DNA of 60,917 nt, from assembly GCA_017550285.1 (NCBI GenBank), contig JAFZPP010000024.1, positions 1-60,917 of the forward strand, given 5' to 3'. The stretch's first letter is position 1. Every line of letters starts with the position of its first letter. The notes beneath the pieces are model-generated. The model had not been told where the DNA came from and did not search any database. It saw only the letters and a program-made list of their open reading frames with translations. This DNA comes from Oscillospiraceae bacterium. GTDB lineage: Bacteria; Bacillota; Clostridia; Oscillospirales; Ruminococcaceae. A program made the translations under genes and the position numbers. Positions 18,701 through 26,741 of the stretch are shown piece by piece.

Positions 18701-18853
18701 AGCGATGCCGTTCTGCTTGCAAGATACGTCACCGAGGACCGCTCCGCACAGATCAACGATCAGGGCAGAGCCAATGCGGATGCAGACGGCAACGGCAAGG
18801 TCGAAGCAGACGATGTGATCCATATTCTCCGCATCATCGCAAAGCTCATCTGA
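15713..18853 (+). CDS. Dockerin protein with three GH11-like and one GH10-like module, degenerate active sites
   Basis: The protein has 1046 residues with a signal peptide (about 1-28); AGGAGG lies 9 bases before the start. Three stretches read like GH11 xylanases: about 48-197 (FYIVTDWVGTRP, YDIYRC, EYWSV), 219-425 (DGFDWELY, IIDAWGEKRP, YDIYQTK, QFWIV, AEVGDGSG) and 446-636 (VFIIDG, YDIYSTK, YWFVNR). Region 651-966 has the segment order of a GH10 xylanase (YLLENYEIASFENLITPK ... IYASARKYAPNITALY). A dockerin ends the protein (NGDVNCDDAIDVSDAVLLAR ... ADADGNGKVEADDV). By eye, the GH11 nucleophile position is Ala87 in module 1 but Glu313 and Glu526 in modules 2 and 3. The acid/base Glu seems kept in modules 1 and 2 only. 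The GH10 WDVVNE block is replaced by GAIVSS (about 788-793). It may be a xylan-binding pseudoenzyme or a weak xylanase. The GH11+GH10 layout recalls R. flavefaciens XynA. Confidence 0.8.
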   Translation: MLHKRLLAILSTAVLAMTAVPMIPAAAADETPPASQSAEEEAIRRIFEPGFDWERYDAINLTVSAPTLTAADSFSGIRGTLSEPDTAFYIVTDWVGTRPAPDTEPLGTVQIERCQYDIYRCEAGKSSIHPNNTCTEYWSVPVEKPETAQSTIHLNDHFAAWTKLGLPTGRFDYFNSFVSEKLEKGGWSVAEPEDGGFTPYFETANPEQQPVRIKYGDMSDGFDWELYQLPEEGNAWIAPNAANGFTASWSDIPAGGRTVLDCSIRCETEIDYPDSRKAIQYDYSAAADITGNAYIGIVAFLTDEQGSFKQQTEVHIIDAWGEKRPEFDSKCGETTIGDIKYDIYQTKINMLVGGTNENVERTQFWIVRTENQKPKDPNTTYSASHNVSELLYDLLEYGLDAPMLWIIGLSAEVGDGSGTVTFTENTPRFGSIGTSAVAEKQQTDDGYFWICSTSDVSHETKLEYEKDGRFNAFWDQAEDDRFVCGTTDTEFILHDEKPIRYQYSAEINSTGGIAVGVYCELTAPNAEVFIIDGIAGNLPDGFKKISTETIEDNTYDIYSTKTTNASYGSGSYWFVNRKNPLAESGVATVSSKLNVTAVLRTLEEDYGHYIGKIKSVAVMLRATYDGSGSATFTENFCGEQKNTEPEQQTAVKDIFGRLLTVGKEIIADDLPSADQPAQKSYLLENYEIASFENLITPKTCLKGDWKPGEPLEVDFTLFHNYLIFCEENQIPVVIGPFVAPRSLPTLEYYQDETGKDLTPEKMNERFEEIIKLTFNALKESYPDLKISGAIVSSQILAEPFNSPSPNYLHEVYGKDNFDFLPEIYASARKYAPNITALYMEEDFSTELGFIDDFAAVADNIRKENDCIDGTALTVSVYEPDSWTEAVSKSFRTAVTKLDKLDMKLILSDVYVSCREPYHDTVRCKGYTALFRDILSVHDKIDAVLLHDCTQYLDGAHPLANTRGFTEALSSAASKYGKQEPSATKNGDVNCDDAIDVSDAVLLARYVTEDRSAQINDQGRANADADGNGKVEADDVIHILRIIAKLI

Positions 18854-18875
18854 TCCGCAGAATCCATACCGTATA

Positions 18876-18913
18876 AAAACAGTCCGGAGCACTGAAACTC
18901 CGGACTGTTTTTT
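18876..18913. terminator. Terminator between convergent xylanase-like and CotH genes
   Basis: An 11-bp perfect stem (ACAGTCCGGAG 18879-18889 with 18898-18908) is followed by a run of T on the plus strand and by TTTT on the minus strand. Confidence 0.87.
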
Positions 18914-18928
18914 GATGCTGTTTTCAGA

Positions 18929-21478
18929 TCATCCGATTGCCTGGTGAATGACCTCATTTCTGCGGATCAGGAAGTCAACAACAGAAATGTTGCCGCCGCC
19001 GAACATTCCGCCGCCGCCGCCGGGGAAGCCCCAGCCGCCGCCGGGCCAGCCGCCCTGCTGCTGCTGACCGCCGAGACCGTTTGCGGTTTTGGCGGTATTG
19101 GTCTGGAAGCTTTGATAGTTGCTGAGATTGCGCGGATCAGCCTGCACATGGCTGCCGATCAGATTGACGTAATTCTTCACATACTGTTCCGGATCGTTAT
19201 ACAGCTGCGTGATCTGCTTGACATACGAGATATACTGCTCATGATATGCCGGAACCTGCACCAGCTTTGCCAGCGGACGGTCCTTCAGCTCAACACTGTA
19301 AAGGCTCGTCGTGACATCCGAATTCACGGAATCAGCGCCGCCCATGAATGCGCCGAGCGACAGATTGTAGTCCCAGCCGACAAAATAGAACTTGCCGCCG
19401 GTATACATCAGATAGTAGTTATGTGCCAGCGTGCCGTTGTAGCTGTCGTAATTGCACATGACGGAATTGACCGCAAAGCCCTTTAAGAAGCTCGGTACAT
19501 CAATAATATCCTCAATGAACTTATAATCGTTGTTCGAGAGCTTGTTGATTGCCTGCTTGAGTTCTTCAATATGCGTATAGTTGTCATCGGTGCCGAATTT
19601 GACATCGAAGTTGTCGTTCTTCATGTTCTGCGTGAACGAGCAGTAGGAATCGCCGCCGAACATTCCGCCGCCGCCGCCGGTGCGCTCCGTTGCCTTGTAG
19701 AGAATGGAGTTGTCATCGACTGCAAGGCGTTCTGCAAGCGTTTTGCCGGGCTGTTCAAGCATAATATAGAAGCTGAACAGTTCACCGTTCAGATACATGT
19801 CGGTATACGCGCAGCTCGGTCCGACGCCCTCGACCTCATGCAGCGCATCATAGCAGAGAATATCGCGCATGCAGGTCGGATCATTATAGAAGTTGTTGAG
19901 ACAGAATTCGGTCAGACCGTGATAGTTCACATACTCATCGTACTCATCGAGCTTGAAGCGGTAGCTGTATTTTTCGCTGCCGGACTGACCGATGGACATA
20001 CGGGAGCTGTTGCCCTTGGAACGGATTGCAACATTTTTCAGTTCCTCGCCGTCGATCACGAGATCGCAGGGGAAGAAGACTTCTTCATTCTTCTGACGGC
20101 TGATAAATTCCTTCCAGTTGTCCATTTTGACTTCGATCTTGTGGATCTTGGTCTTGTCAAAGAGACCCTTATAGAGCAGATCGGGATTTTCAGCGTTGTT
20201 GACATCGGTATATTCCGCGGAACCGGAGAAGGTATCCTTGCCGCCTGCAACAACCTCGATACCGCCTGCATAGACCTTGCATGCGCCGGATGCAATCGCC
20301 GGATCGGATACGACCGCATAACGGAATTTCCGCAGCGTATTCTGATCGAAAACGGTATTGCCGCCGGAAAGCAGCGCGATCGGATTGTTCTTCTTCCATT
20401 CCTTTGTGAAGCTCAGCTGCATGGTACCTGCGGATTTGCCGAGCTTTTCGCAAGCATTGTCGGTCGCGGTTGCAAGGAGTGTGCAGCCGTCCGCCGTGAT
20501 GCTGCCCTCAGCGGTCAGACCGCGGTCGCCGCATGCAAGAATTGTACCGCCGGTGAGCTCCATATCGGTCTCAGCCTGCAAAGCATCCTTATTGGATTTG
20601 ATTTTGATTTCGCCGCCGGTGATCGCCATATTGCCCTTGGTGGACTTGATGCCGTCGCCTGCGGTATCAATATTCAGGACACCGTCCTTGACCGTGACAG
20701 AGGTTCTGCCGCGGACTGCGTCGCCGCTCTGCGTCGTGACAGTCAGCGTACCGCCGTTGATTTTGAGATCGTTGTTGCAGTGGATGCCGTACTGTGTGCC
20801 GGCATTGATTTCGAGACTTCCGACGCCCTTGATCGTCAGATCGTCCTTCGCATGGAGCACGGCAAATGCTGGCTCCTCTGCCGTCGGCTGATCGGTGCCG
20901 TCAGAGAGCGTGTTCGTTTTGCTTTCGACCAGATTGACCGAGGTATTCTCGGCGTTTTCAATCATGATGCACGGCGCCTCGGAGTTCTTCATTTCCACGC
21001 CGTTGAGATAGAGCTTGACGGTCTTGGTGTCCGTCGATTCATCCGGCACCTGTACGATGACCTGACCGCCGTCCAGTTTGCCGTCGATATAATAGACGCC
21101 GGATGCGGTAATGGTCGCCGTCTTGCCGGAGACGGTAACATTGCTGCCCTCATAGGAAATGCTGCTGCCCTTGAGGTGAATATAAGCCGGATCGGGCTCC
21201 TCCTCGGGCACCTCGCGCTTCATCAGCGAAAGGTCTGCGGCATTGAGCACGCGGTTGCCGTCAAAATCGGCAGCCTGCCAGTCCGAGAGCCTGCCGCTCT
21301 TTGTCAGCAGAAAGTTTTGCAGCAGCCTGACGTCCGCTGCGGTGAGCTTGCCGTCGCCGTCCAGATCGCCGGACGCTGCCGCATCTGCATGGAGCGGCGC
21401 ACCGGTAAACTGTCCGGGCATTGCTGCGATCAGCGCCCCCAGCGCCACGCCGCAGCATGTCAGAAATCGAGATTTCAT
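18929..21478 (-). CDS. Dockerin / Cthe_2159-like / CotH-kinase-family secreted protein
   Basis: The protein has about 849 residues. A signal peptide is followed by an N-terminal dockerin (about 35-90; GDLDGDGKLTAADVRLLQ and ADFDGNRVLNAADLSLMK). Next is a beta-helix module of about 280 residues rich in GG.I/L turns (TITASGVYYIDGKLDGGQV, GDAVRGRTSV) that resembles the polygalacturonate/cellulose-binding Cthe_2159 family. The C-terminal half is a CotH-family domain (FCLNNFYNDPTCMRDIL; VGWDYNLSLG), a family of atypical protein kinases first seen in spore coats. Gly-rich inserts (GGGGGMFGG) occur inside CotH and near the end. It is predicted to be extracellular and scaffold-bound; any kinase activity is unproven. 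I prefer the second Met (21478) because GGAGG is 9 bases upstream; the first Met (21484) is only 3 bases away. Confidence 0.88.
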   Translation of the reverse strand: MKSRFLTCCGVALGALIAAMPGQFTGAPLHADAAASGDLDGDGKLTAADVRLLQNFLLTKSGRLSDWQAADFDGNRVLNAADLSLMKREVPEEEPDPAYIHLKGSSISYEGSNVTVSGKTATITASGVYYIDGKLDGGQVIVQVPDESTDTKTVKLYLNGVEMKNSEAPCIMIENAENTSVNLVESKTNTLSDGTDQPTAEEPAFAVLHAKDDLTIKGVGSLEINAGTQYGIHCNNDLKINGGTLTVTTQSGDAVRGRTSVTVKDGVLNIDTAGDGIKSTKGNMAITGGEIKIKSNKDALQAETDMELTGGTILACGDRGLTAEGSITADGCTLLATATDNACEKLGKSAGTMQLSFTKEWKKNNPIALLSGGNTVFDQNTLRKFRYAVVSDPAIASGACKVYAGGIEVVAGGKDTFSGSAEYTDVNNAENPDLLYKGLFDKTKIHKIEVKMDNWKEFISRQKNEEVFFPCDLVIDGEELKNVAIRSKGNSSRMSIGQSGSEKYSYRFKLDEYDEYVNYHGLTEFCLNNFYNDPTCMRDILCYDALHEVEGVGPSCAYTDMYLNGELFSFYIMLEQPGKTLAERLAVDDNSILYKATERTGGGGGMFGGDSYCSFTQNMKNDNFDVKFGTDDNYTHIEELKQAINKLSNNDYKFIEDIIDVPSFLKGFAVNSVMCNYDSYNGTLAHNYYLMYTGGKFYFVGWDYNLSLGAFMGGADSVNSDVTTSLYSVELKDRPLAKLVQVPAYHEQYISYVKQITQLYNDPEQYVKNYVNLIGSHVQADPRNLSNYQSFQTNTAKTANGLGGQQQQGGWPGGGWGFPGGGGGMFGGGNISVVDFLIRRNEVIHQAIG

Positions 21479-21649
21479 GTTCATAATCCTCCAGTCTGTT
21501 TCGCGTTTTTTTGAGAAGCATCCGGTTTCCCGCTCCGGTGCCTCATTCTCTGATCAACGCCCATGATAATCCCTGTTTCCTTCTATTTTCCCAATGCCTG
21601 ACTGTCTGATGCGTTTCTGAACAGTGCAATCCCTCCCTTGCTTTCTCCC

Positions 21650-21704
21650 GTTTGTTTTCCCAAACAAACAAGCCGCACCTGCGCTTGCAGATACGGCTTT
21701 TTTT
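21650..21704. terminator. Paired hairpins in the CotH leader (terminator-like)
   Basis: Bases 21670-21682 and 21687-21699 form a 13-bp stem (one orientation needs G-U pairs) followed on the plus strand by seven T. Bases 21650-21657 and 21662-21669 form an adjacent GTTTGTTT/AAACAAAC hairpin. On the plus strand it looks like an intrinsic terminator of an unidentified antisense transcript; on the minus strand it lies within the CotH leader. Confidence 0.5.
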
Positions 21705-21719
21705 CTGTCTCATTTTCAC

Positions 21720-21818
21720 TGCCTGCCGAAAACAGGCAACAGAAAATACACCGGTTCTGCGACGAACGGTTCCCGTATGCTTCCCTAAAACCAATGCAGT
21801 ATGATCCTGCGCGGTGTA
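21720..21818 (-). ncRNA. Structured 5' leader segment of CotH gene (unclassified)
   Basis: TACACCG and CGGTGTA (21812-21818 and 21747-21753) can close a 72-base domain, followed by a TGCCTG/CAGGCA hairpin (21720-21738). I do not recognise a known riboswitch class. This is a structured-leader candidate only. Confidence 0.3.
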
Positions 21819-21857
21819 TCTCTGTATATTCCGGCTGCTGAACAGCCCGCTGTTTTT

Positions 21858-21886
21858 AGTTTAACATAAATTATCGAAATTGTCAA
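21858..21886 (-). promoter_or_regulatory. Promoter of the CotH-family gene
   Basis: TTGACA (21881-21886), a 17-base spacer and TAAACT (21858-21863). The predicted leader is about 370 bases long, which is unusual in this window. Confidence 0.7.
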
Positions 21887-22005
21887 GAGCATCTTGTGAT
21901 TTTTTCCGGAGACAGGAATCCTGTGCAAACCGTACAATTTTTTCAGATTTCACGCAAGCCGCGCAGTTGTATGATAAGAATCACAAAAAATCAAGTCCTT
22001 CCGGC

Positions 22006-22034
22006 TTGCATTTACGTGCAATATATGCTATAAT
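22006..22034 (+). promoter_or_regulatory. Promoter of the LRR-peptidase gene
   Basis: TTGCAT (22006-22011), a 17-base spacer and TATAAT (22029-22034), 31 bases before the start codon. Confidence 0.75.
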
Positions 22035-22065
22035 AAGGAAAAACGCAGAAAGGAACATCCACGGA

Positions 22066-25000
22066 ATGAACAAAATTATGACATTCCTGACAGCAGGCAT
22101 GATCTTCTGTACGCTGACGGCGTCGGCGCTGCCGGCAGGCGCGGAGCCCTTCTCAGGAAAATACGGTACAAATATCAAATTCACAGTAGAAAACGGCATT
22201 CTGACGCTGACAGGCACCGGTGCAATCGGTGATTTCGACGATATCTTTGATCATGATGGCTATGGCAAAGCATTAGATGCATACAACGAAAAGTATCCGG
22301 ATTATGATGTTTGGGAATTATCTCCGGAAAACAATCCTGACCTGTACAGCGGTGACGATGCACGCGAGCTGCCGCCCAACTACAACGATTATTCACGTTC
22401 CACTGCACCGTGGAGCGTTTACGGCAGAAGCATCGAAAAAATCGTTGTCGGCGAAGGCATCACGTCAATCGGCCGCTATGCATTTTACAATACAACAGCA
22501 AAATCCGTGTCTCTGCCGGATACCTTACAATATCTCGGCGACAACGCATTTGAATACTGCATATCGCTGACTGCGATTTCGCTTCCGAAGTCTCTGACTC
22601 AAATGGGTTCCGGGGTTTTCTGTGAATGCACAGCGCTCACGGAAGTATCACTGCCCGATTCGCTGACGATAATGGGTTCCTCTGTTTTCAGAGAATGCGA
22701 AGCTCTCACGGAAATTTCGCTGCCCGATTCCCTGACGGAAATGGGCGAAAATGTATTTAGTGACTGCACCATGCTGGAAACCTATCACTGGCCGTCAGGG
22801 CTGGATACGGTACCGGACTCTACCTTCACCGGTTGCAGCATCTCGGAGCCCGTTTTTCCGCCGACGCTCAAGCATCTCGGGTTTCGCGCATTTGAAGAAA
22901 ACCCGATCAAAACGCTGACCGTTCCGGATACGCTGGAATCCATCGACAGTTGCTGCTTTGCGTATACAGAACTGGAATCCGTCATATTTCCGGACAATGA
23001 TATCGAAATCGGCTCCGGCTGTTTTTCGGACTGCAAGCAGCTGACATCTGTTCATCTGCCTGCCAATCTGCAAAAGATTCCGGATAATTGCTTCAGTTAC
23101 TGCGATGCACTGGCGAAGATTGAGCTTCCGAAGACATTGAAAGTCATCTCAGAGCTTGCATTTTACGACTGTCCCGTTCTGACCGGCGTCACGCTGCCGG
23201 ATTCGCTCGAGAAAATCGGTGAGGAAGCATTCTGGGCGTGCAGAGGACTGACTGAGATGCATCTGCCGGATTCGCTGAAAACAATCGGCGAAGGCGTTTT
23301 TGCGTTTTGCGAAAACCTCCGCAGATGCAACTGGCCCGCCGGTCTGGAAGAAATACCGAGAAATACATTCTATGAGTGCATGATCTCTGAGCCGAAAATT
23401 CCCGCAACCGTAAAGCAGATCGGAAGCGGCGCATTCGGCGGATGCCCGATCCGGAAGATCGTGATACCGGAATCGGTCGAATCCATCGGCTCCGGCAGCT
23501 TCGGCGGCTCCAGTCTGCTGACAGTCGAATTTCCGGATACGGAGATTCAGTTCAACGAGAACTGTTTATCCGGCTGCACCAATCTGCAAAATGTGCATCT
23601 GCCTTCCTGCCTCACTGAGCTGCCTTACGGCTTTTTCAGTGACTGCAAGGCACTCAAAACAGTGGAGATTCCGGAATCCTGCATCGTCATCGGCGGCGCG
23701 TGCTTCCATAACTGCACTTCGCTCAGCCGCATCGACTTCCCGAAGGGGCTGAAGGAAATCGGCGAAAGCGCATTCCAAAGCTGCACTGCACTGAGAAAAA
23801 TCCGGTTTCCGGAATCACTGGATACCGTCGGCGCGGATGCCTTTTCTGAATGCAATCTCACCGAGCTGGAGCTTCCGCCGCATCTGACAAAAATCGAAGC
23901 CCGTGCATTTTCAGACAACGCATTCAAAACGCTGATGATTCCGTCATCTGTCCGCATCCTTGAACGGAACTGCTTTGCGGATAACCGCTCGCTGGAAAGC
24001 ATCGTCTTTCCGGACAGCGATATCCAGATCGGCATGCGCGTCCTGAGCGGATGCAGTGCACTGAAAAACGTCCAGCTCCCTTCGCAGCTGACCAAACTGT
24101 CAGGCGGACTGTTCGCCGGCTGCACGGGACTCAATCATATCGAGATTCCGCAATACTGCACCGTGATCGGTGATAATTGCTTTGCAGAATGCACCGGTCT
24201 CCAGTCTGTGACAATCCCTGAGAGCGTCCGGACCATTGAACGGGATGCATTCTATCGCTGCACCAATCTGAAAAGCGTCCATTTCTCGGAAGGCATCCGC
24301 ACAATCGGCGCAATGGCGTTCGATATGACCGCGCTGCATGAGATTCGGCTGCCGGAATCCATTGAAAAGCTCGAAAGAGAATGCTTCTGGACCTGTCCGG
24401 CGGAGCAGGTTATCCTGCCGGAGCGGCGAATTGCCTTCGGCGAAAACGCTCTGCCGCAGGACTGGCTCGAGCAGCAGACCGGCTTTGTGATCGTTGCGGA
24501 CCATCAGCTCTATCAGTACCGCGGCGACGAGAAAAACGTACAGATTCCGGAGGGCATCCGCAGCATCCAGAGCAAAGCCTTCGGTGATGCCGCCGGTTCG
24601 CATCCGGTCAGCATTACGCTCAGCCAGACCGTTGACACAGTCGAATCCGGCGCCTTCAACCACGAGCTCGAGGTGCTGACCGTTCCGGCGAATGTCTCCA
24701 ATTTCAGCATCACAGCGACGCAGAACTGTCCGTATCTCAAGGAGATTCGCGGCGAATATCTGACCTCCGCACAGGTCATCGCAAAACAGACCGGCACGCT
24801 GTTCTCTCCGCTGCATGAAGACAGCATCGGCGAGACCGTAGAGCCGGATTATGATACGGCGGTTCTGCCCTTCGGCAACAACGGCGGTGTTTTCGGCGAT
24901 TATTACATGCTGCGTCCGTGGCATCGCGCCATGGTGCTCGACGTCTCCGATTCGCCTTCATATTCGCTCAAATCCATGAGTCGGGCATGGAGCGGCTCCT

Positions 25001-25722
25001 GCTACGGTCTCTCGGCAGTCACCGTTCTCGCGCAGTGCGGCATCCTCAATCCCTCGGAGCTCGATCCCGAGGCAGAGACGCTGCATGATGTCCGCCCGAT
25101 CCAGCAAGCACTGGAGATTATCAACTACTATCAATTCGTGATACCGGAATCGCCGCAGCCCAGTTCATCCGACCAGATGATGATAAACGCTGTCGATGCG
25201 GCGCGGGGTGTCAATCACGGCAGAAATCCGTTTATTCTGGTAATCAATACCGCAGACGGCGGCGCACATGCCGTTGTCGGCTACGGACTGGAGGAAGGCA
25301 AATGGGAATTCGGCGGCGTGCAGTATGACCGCCGTGTGCTGATCTGGGATTCCAACTATAACAAGCCGGATGACAAGGTCAGCCTCTATGTCAACCGCGA
25401 TACGCTCGACTGGACATTCCCTGCATACGGCATTGTTTCTGAATCGGAGACCACAAAAGCAGCCGGCGCGCTGCGGCAGGTCTTCACCGATCCGGAACAG
25501 ATCAATCACGCGCCCTATAACAGCCGCAAGCCGCTTGCCGGTGATGCCGACTGCAACGAGCAGATTTCCTCCGCCGATGCAGTGCTGCTCGCGCGGTATC
25601 TCTCCGAGGATGCGGATATCAGCTATCTCGGCATATATAACGCAGACCTCAGCCAGAAAGGCTATGCCGATTTTTCGGATATCATCGGCATTTTCCGCCT
25701 GATCGGCAGACCGGCTGCATAA
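22066..25722 (+). CDS. Secreted leucine-rich-repeat, cysteine-peptidase-like, dockerin protein
   Basis: The protein has 1218 residues with a signal peptide (about 1-27). Residues about 110-880 are BspA/LRR_5-type leucine-rich repeats with the recurring pattern ...I..G.F..C..L..I.LP.SL. Residues about 940-1125 look like a papain-fold cysteine peptidase, with Cys979 in GSCYGLSAV, His1068 in GAHAVVGYG and Asp1095 in LIWDSNY. A C-terminal dockerin with partly degenerate calcium loops follows (AGDADCNEQISSADAVLLAR ... ADLSQKGYADFSDI). The likely role is a scaffold-bound extracellular protease or protein-binding factor. The start at 22066 follows AAAGGAA by about 10 bases; the open frame upstream of it contains the promoter. 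Repeat and dockerin calls are firm; the peptidase call rests on motif order. Confidence 0.85.
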   Translation: MNKIMTFLTAGMIFCTLTASALPAGAEPFSGKYGTNIKFTVENGILTLTGTGAIGDFDDIFDHDGYGKALDAYNEKYPDYDVWELSPENNPDLYSGDDARELPPNYNDYSRSTAPWSVYGRSIEKIVVGEGITSIGRYAFYNTTAKSVSLPDTLQYLGDNAFEYCISLTAISLPKSLTQMGSGVFCECTALTEVSLPDSLTIMGSSVFRECEALTEISLPDSLTEMGENVFSDCTMLETYHWPSGLDTVPDSTFTGCSISEPVFPPTLKHLGFRAFEENPIKTLTVPDTLESIDSCCFAYTELESVIFPDNDIEIGSGCFSDCKQLTSVHLPANLQKIPDNCFSYCDALAKIELPKTLKVISELAFYDCPVLTGVTLPDSLEKIGEEAFWACRGLTEMHLPDSLKTIGEGVFAFCENLRRCNWPAGLEEIPRNTFYECMISEPKIPATVKQIGSGAFGGCPIRKIVIPESVESIGSGSFGGSSLLTVEFPDTEIQFNENCLSGCTNLQNVHLPSCLTELPYGFFSDCKALKTVEIPESCIVIGGACFHNCTSLSRIDFPKGLKEIGESAFQSCTALRKIRFPESLDTVGADAFSECNLTELELPPHLTKIEARAFSDNAFKTLMIPSSVRILERNCFADNRSLESIVFPDSDIQIGMRVLSGCSALKNVQLPSQLTKLSGGLFAGCTGLNHIEIPQYCTVIGDNCFAECTGLQSVTIPESVRTIERDAFYRCTNLKSVHFSEGIRTIGAMAFDMTALHEIRLPESIEKLERECFWTCPAEQVILPERRIAFGENALPQDWLEQQTGFVIVADHQLYQYRGDEKNVQIPEGIRSIQSKAFGDAAGSHPVSITLSQTVDTVESGAFNHELEVLTVPANVSNFSITATQNCPYLKEIRGEYLTSAQVIAKQTGTLFSPLHEDSIGETVEPDYDTAVLPFGNNGGVFGDYYMLRPWHRAMVLDVSDSPSYSLKSMSRAWSGSCYGLSAVTVLAQCGILNPSELDPEAETLHDVRPIQQALEIINYYQFVIPESPQPSSSDQMMINAVDAARGVNHGRNPFILVINTADGGAHAVVGYGLEEGKWEFGGVQYDRRVLIWDSNYNKPDDKVSLYVNRDTLDWTFPAYGIVSESETTKAAGALRQVFTDPEQINHAPYNSRKPLAGDADCNEQISSADAVLLARYLSEDADISYLGIYNADLSQKGYADFSDIIGIFRLIGRPAA

Positions 25723-25728
25723 CCGCAC

Positions 25729-25782
25729 AAAACAGAAAATCCGCAGAATCGACATCGGTTCTGCGGATTTTGTTCTGTTTTT
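25729..25782. terminator. Bidirectional terminator between LRR-peptidase and hydrolase-like genes
   Basis: A 13-bp perfect stem (25736-25748 with 25759-25771), extended by CAG/CTG and flanked by A-rich and T-rich tracts. Confidence 0.85.
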
Positions 25783-26741
25783 TATGATGCATCCAGTCCG
25801 GAAAGAAAACGTGTCAGCAGCACGGCGCACTGCATCGGCTTCTGCATATAGACCGCCGAATCCGCCGTGAGTGCGAGATATTCGCAGCTGCCGAGCTGCT
25901 CGAGATATGGCTTCACCGCATCCTCCGTATACCGCATACCGGTATTGATATATAACTTCGGGATATCATTCTGCACGAGACTGTCATATGCGGTTTTGCA
26001 GTTTTCCGGAAACAGCTCTGTTTCGGAAATCTGTGCAGACGAAGCCGTGCTGCGAATCCGGAGAAAGCGTGCATACTGCTGCTCCGCGGCACTGTATCCG
26101 ACCGGAAGCTGCGCTTTGGAAAGCCGCGCCGCACCGAATGCCGCAAACAGATGCGCTGCCCGTAAGGATGCAGTCGGCACAGGCTCCGGCTGCACATCGG
26201 AAAGACAGGTGCCGTCCAGAAAGCATACGCCCGCAATCTCATCCGGATACAGGCTCTCCCAGTATGCCGCATAGACACCGCCCTCGGCATACGGCAGCAG
26301 AACATACGGCGGCTCGATATTCGCATTTTTCAGCGCAGTGCGATAATCGGAAACGATCTGCTGCACGGTCTGCGGTGTGTTCGTGTCATTGCTGAGACCG
26401 TAGCCTGCGCGGTCGATACAGACAAACAGATTATCCTCGCTGAGACTTCCGCACATCGTCCGGTACTGAATGCTTGCATCGCTGATGCCCATGCCGGAGA
26501 TTGCGATGATCCGGTGCGCACCTGCATCATTGCCGGATGTGAAGCAGCTCAGCGCATAACCGCCGTCCGCCGCCGCATAGCAATAGCCGCGGCTTTCCAG
26601 TATGCGCGCTTCCTTCCGCAGTCGGATATGATGCCAGCCGTATAAACCGGCAAGCGCCGCGGTCAGGAGCAGGACTGCTGCAAGGAGCAGCCCTGCGGGA
26701 AACCGGCGGCGTTTTTCTTCCTGTTTCATGCTTTTCCTCAT
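25782..26741 (-). CDS. Membrane-anchored alpha/beta-hydrolase-like protein, nucleophile missing
   Basis: The protein has 319 residues. An N-terminal basic stretch is followed by one hydrophobic segment (about 15-35), so it is membrane-anchored or exported. The rest follows an alpha/beta hydrolase fold (IIAISGMG, DRAGYGLSND, YVLLPYAEGGVYAAYW, then a late IPKLYINTG strand). The nucleophile elbow GxSxGG is replaced by PYAEGG, so the catalytic Ser is Ala; it may be a pseudoenzyme. Its ATG overlaps the P-type ATPase stop (ATGA), so it is translationally coupled to it and shares the Mn riboswitch. A later ATG (26729) with GAGGA 5 bases upstream is an alternative start. Function is unknown. Confidence 0.8.
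   Translation of the reverse strand: MRKSMKQEEKRRRFPAGLLLAAVLLLTAALAGLYGWHHIRLRKEARILESRGYCYAAADGGYALSCFTSGNDAGAHRIIAISGMGISDASIQYRTMCGSLSEDNLFVCIDRAGYGLSNDTNTPQTVQQIVSDYRTALKNANIEPPYVLLPYAEGGVYAAYWESLYPDEIAGVCFLDGTCLSDVQPEPVPTASLRAAHLFAAFGAARLSKAQLPVGYSAAEQQYARFLRIRSTASSAQISETELFPENCKTAYDSLVQNDIPKLYINTGMRYTEDAVKPYLEQLGSCEYLALTADSAVYMQKPMQCAVLLTRFLSGLDAS

Noticed and set aside
21543-21794. 83-codon minus-strand frame in the CotH leader
   Set aside because: It starts at a TTG with no ribosome site, has a basic random-like sequence, and overlaps predicted RNA structure.
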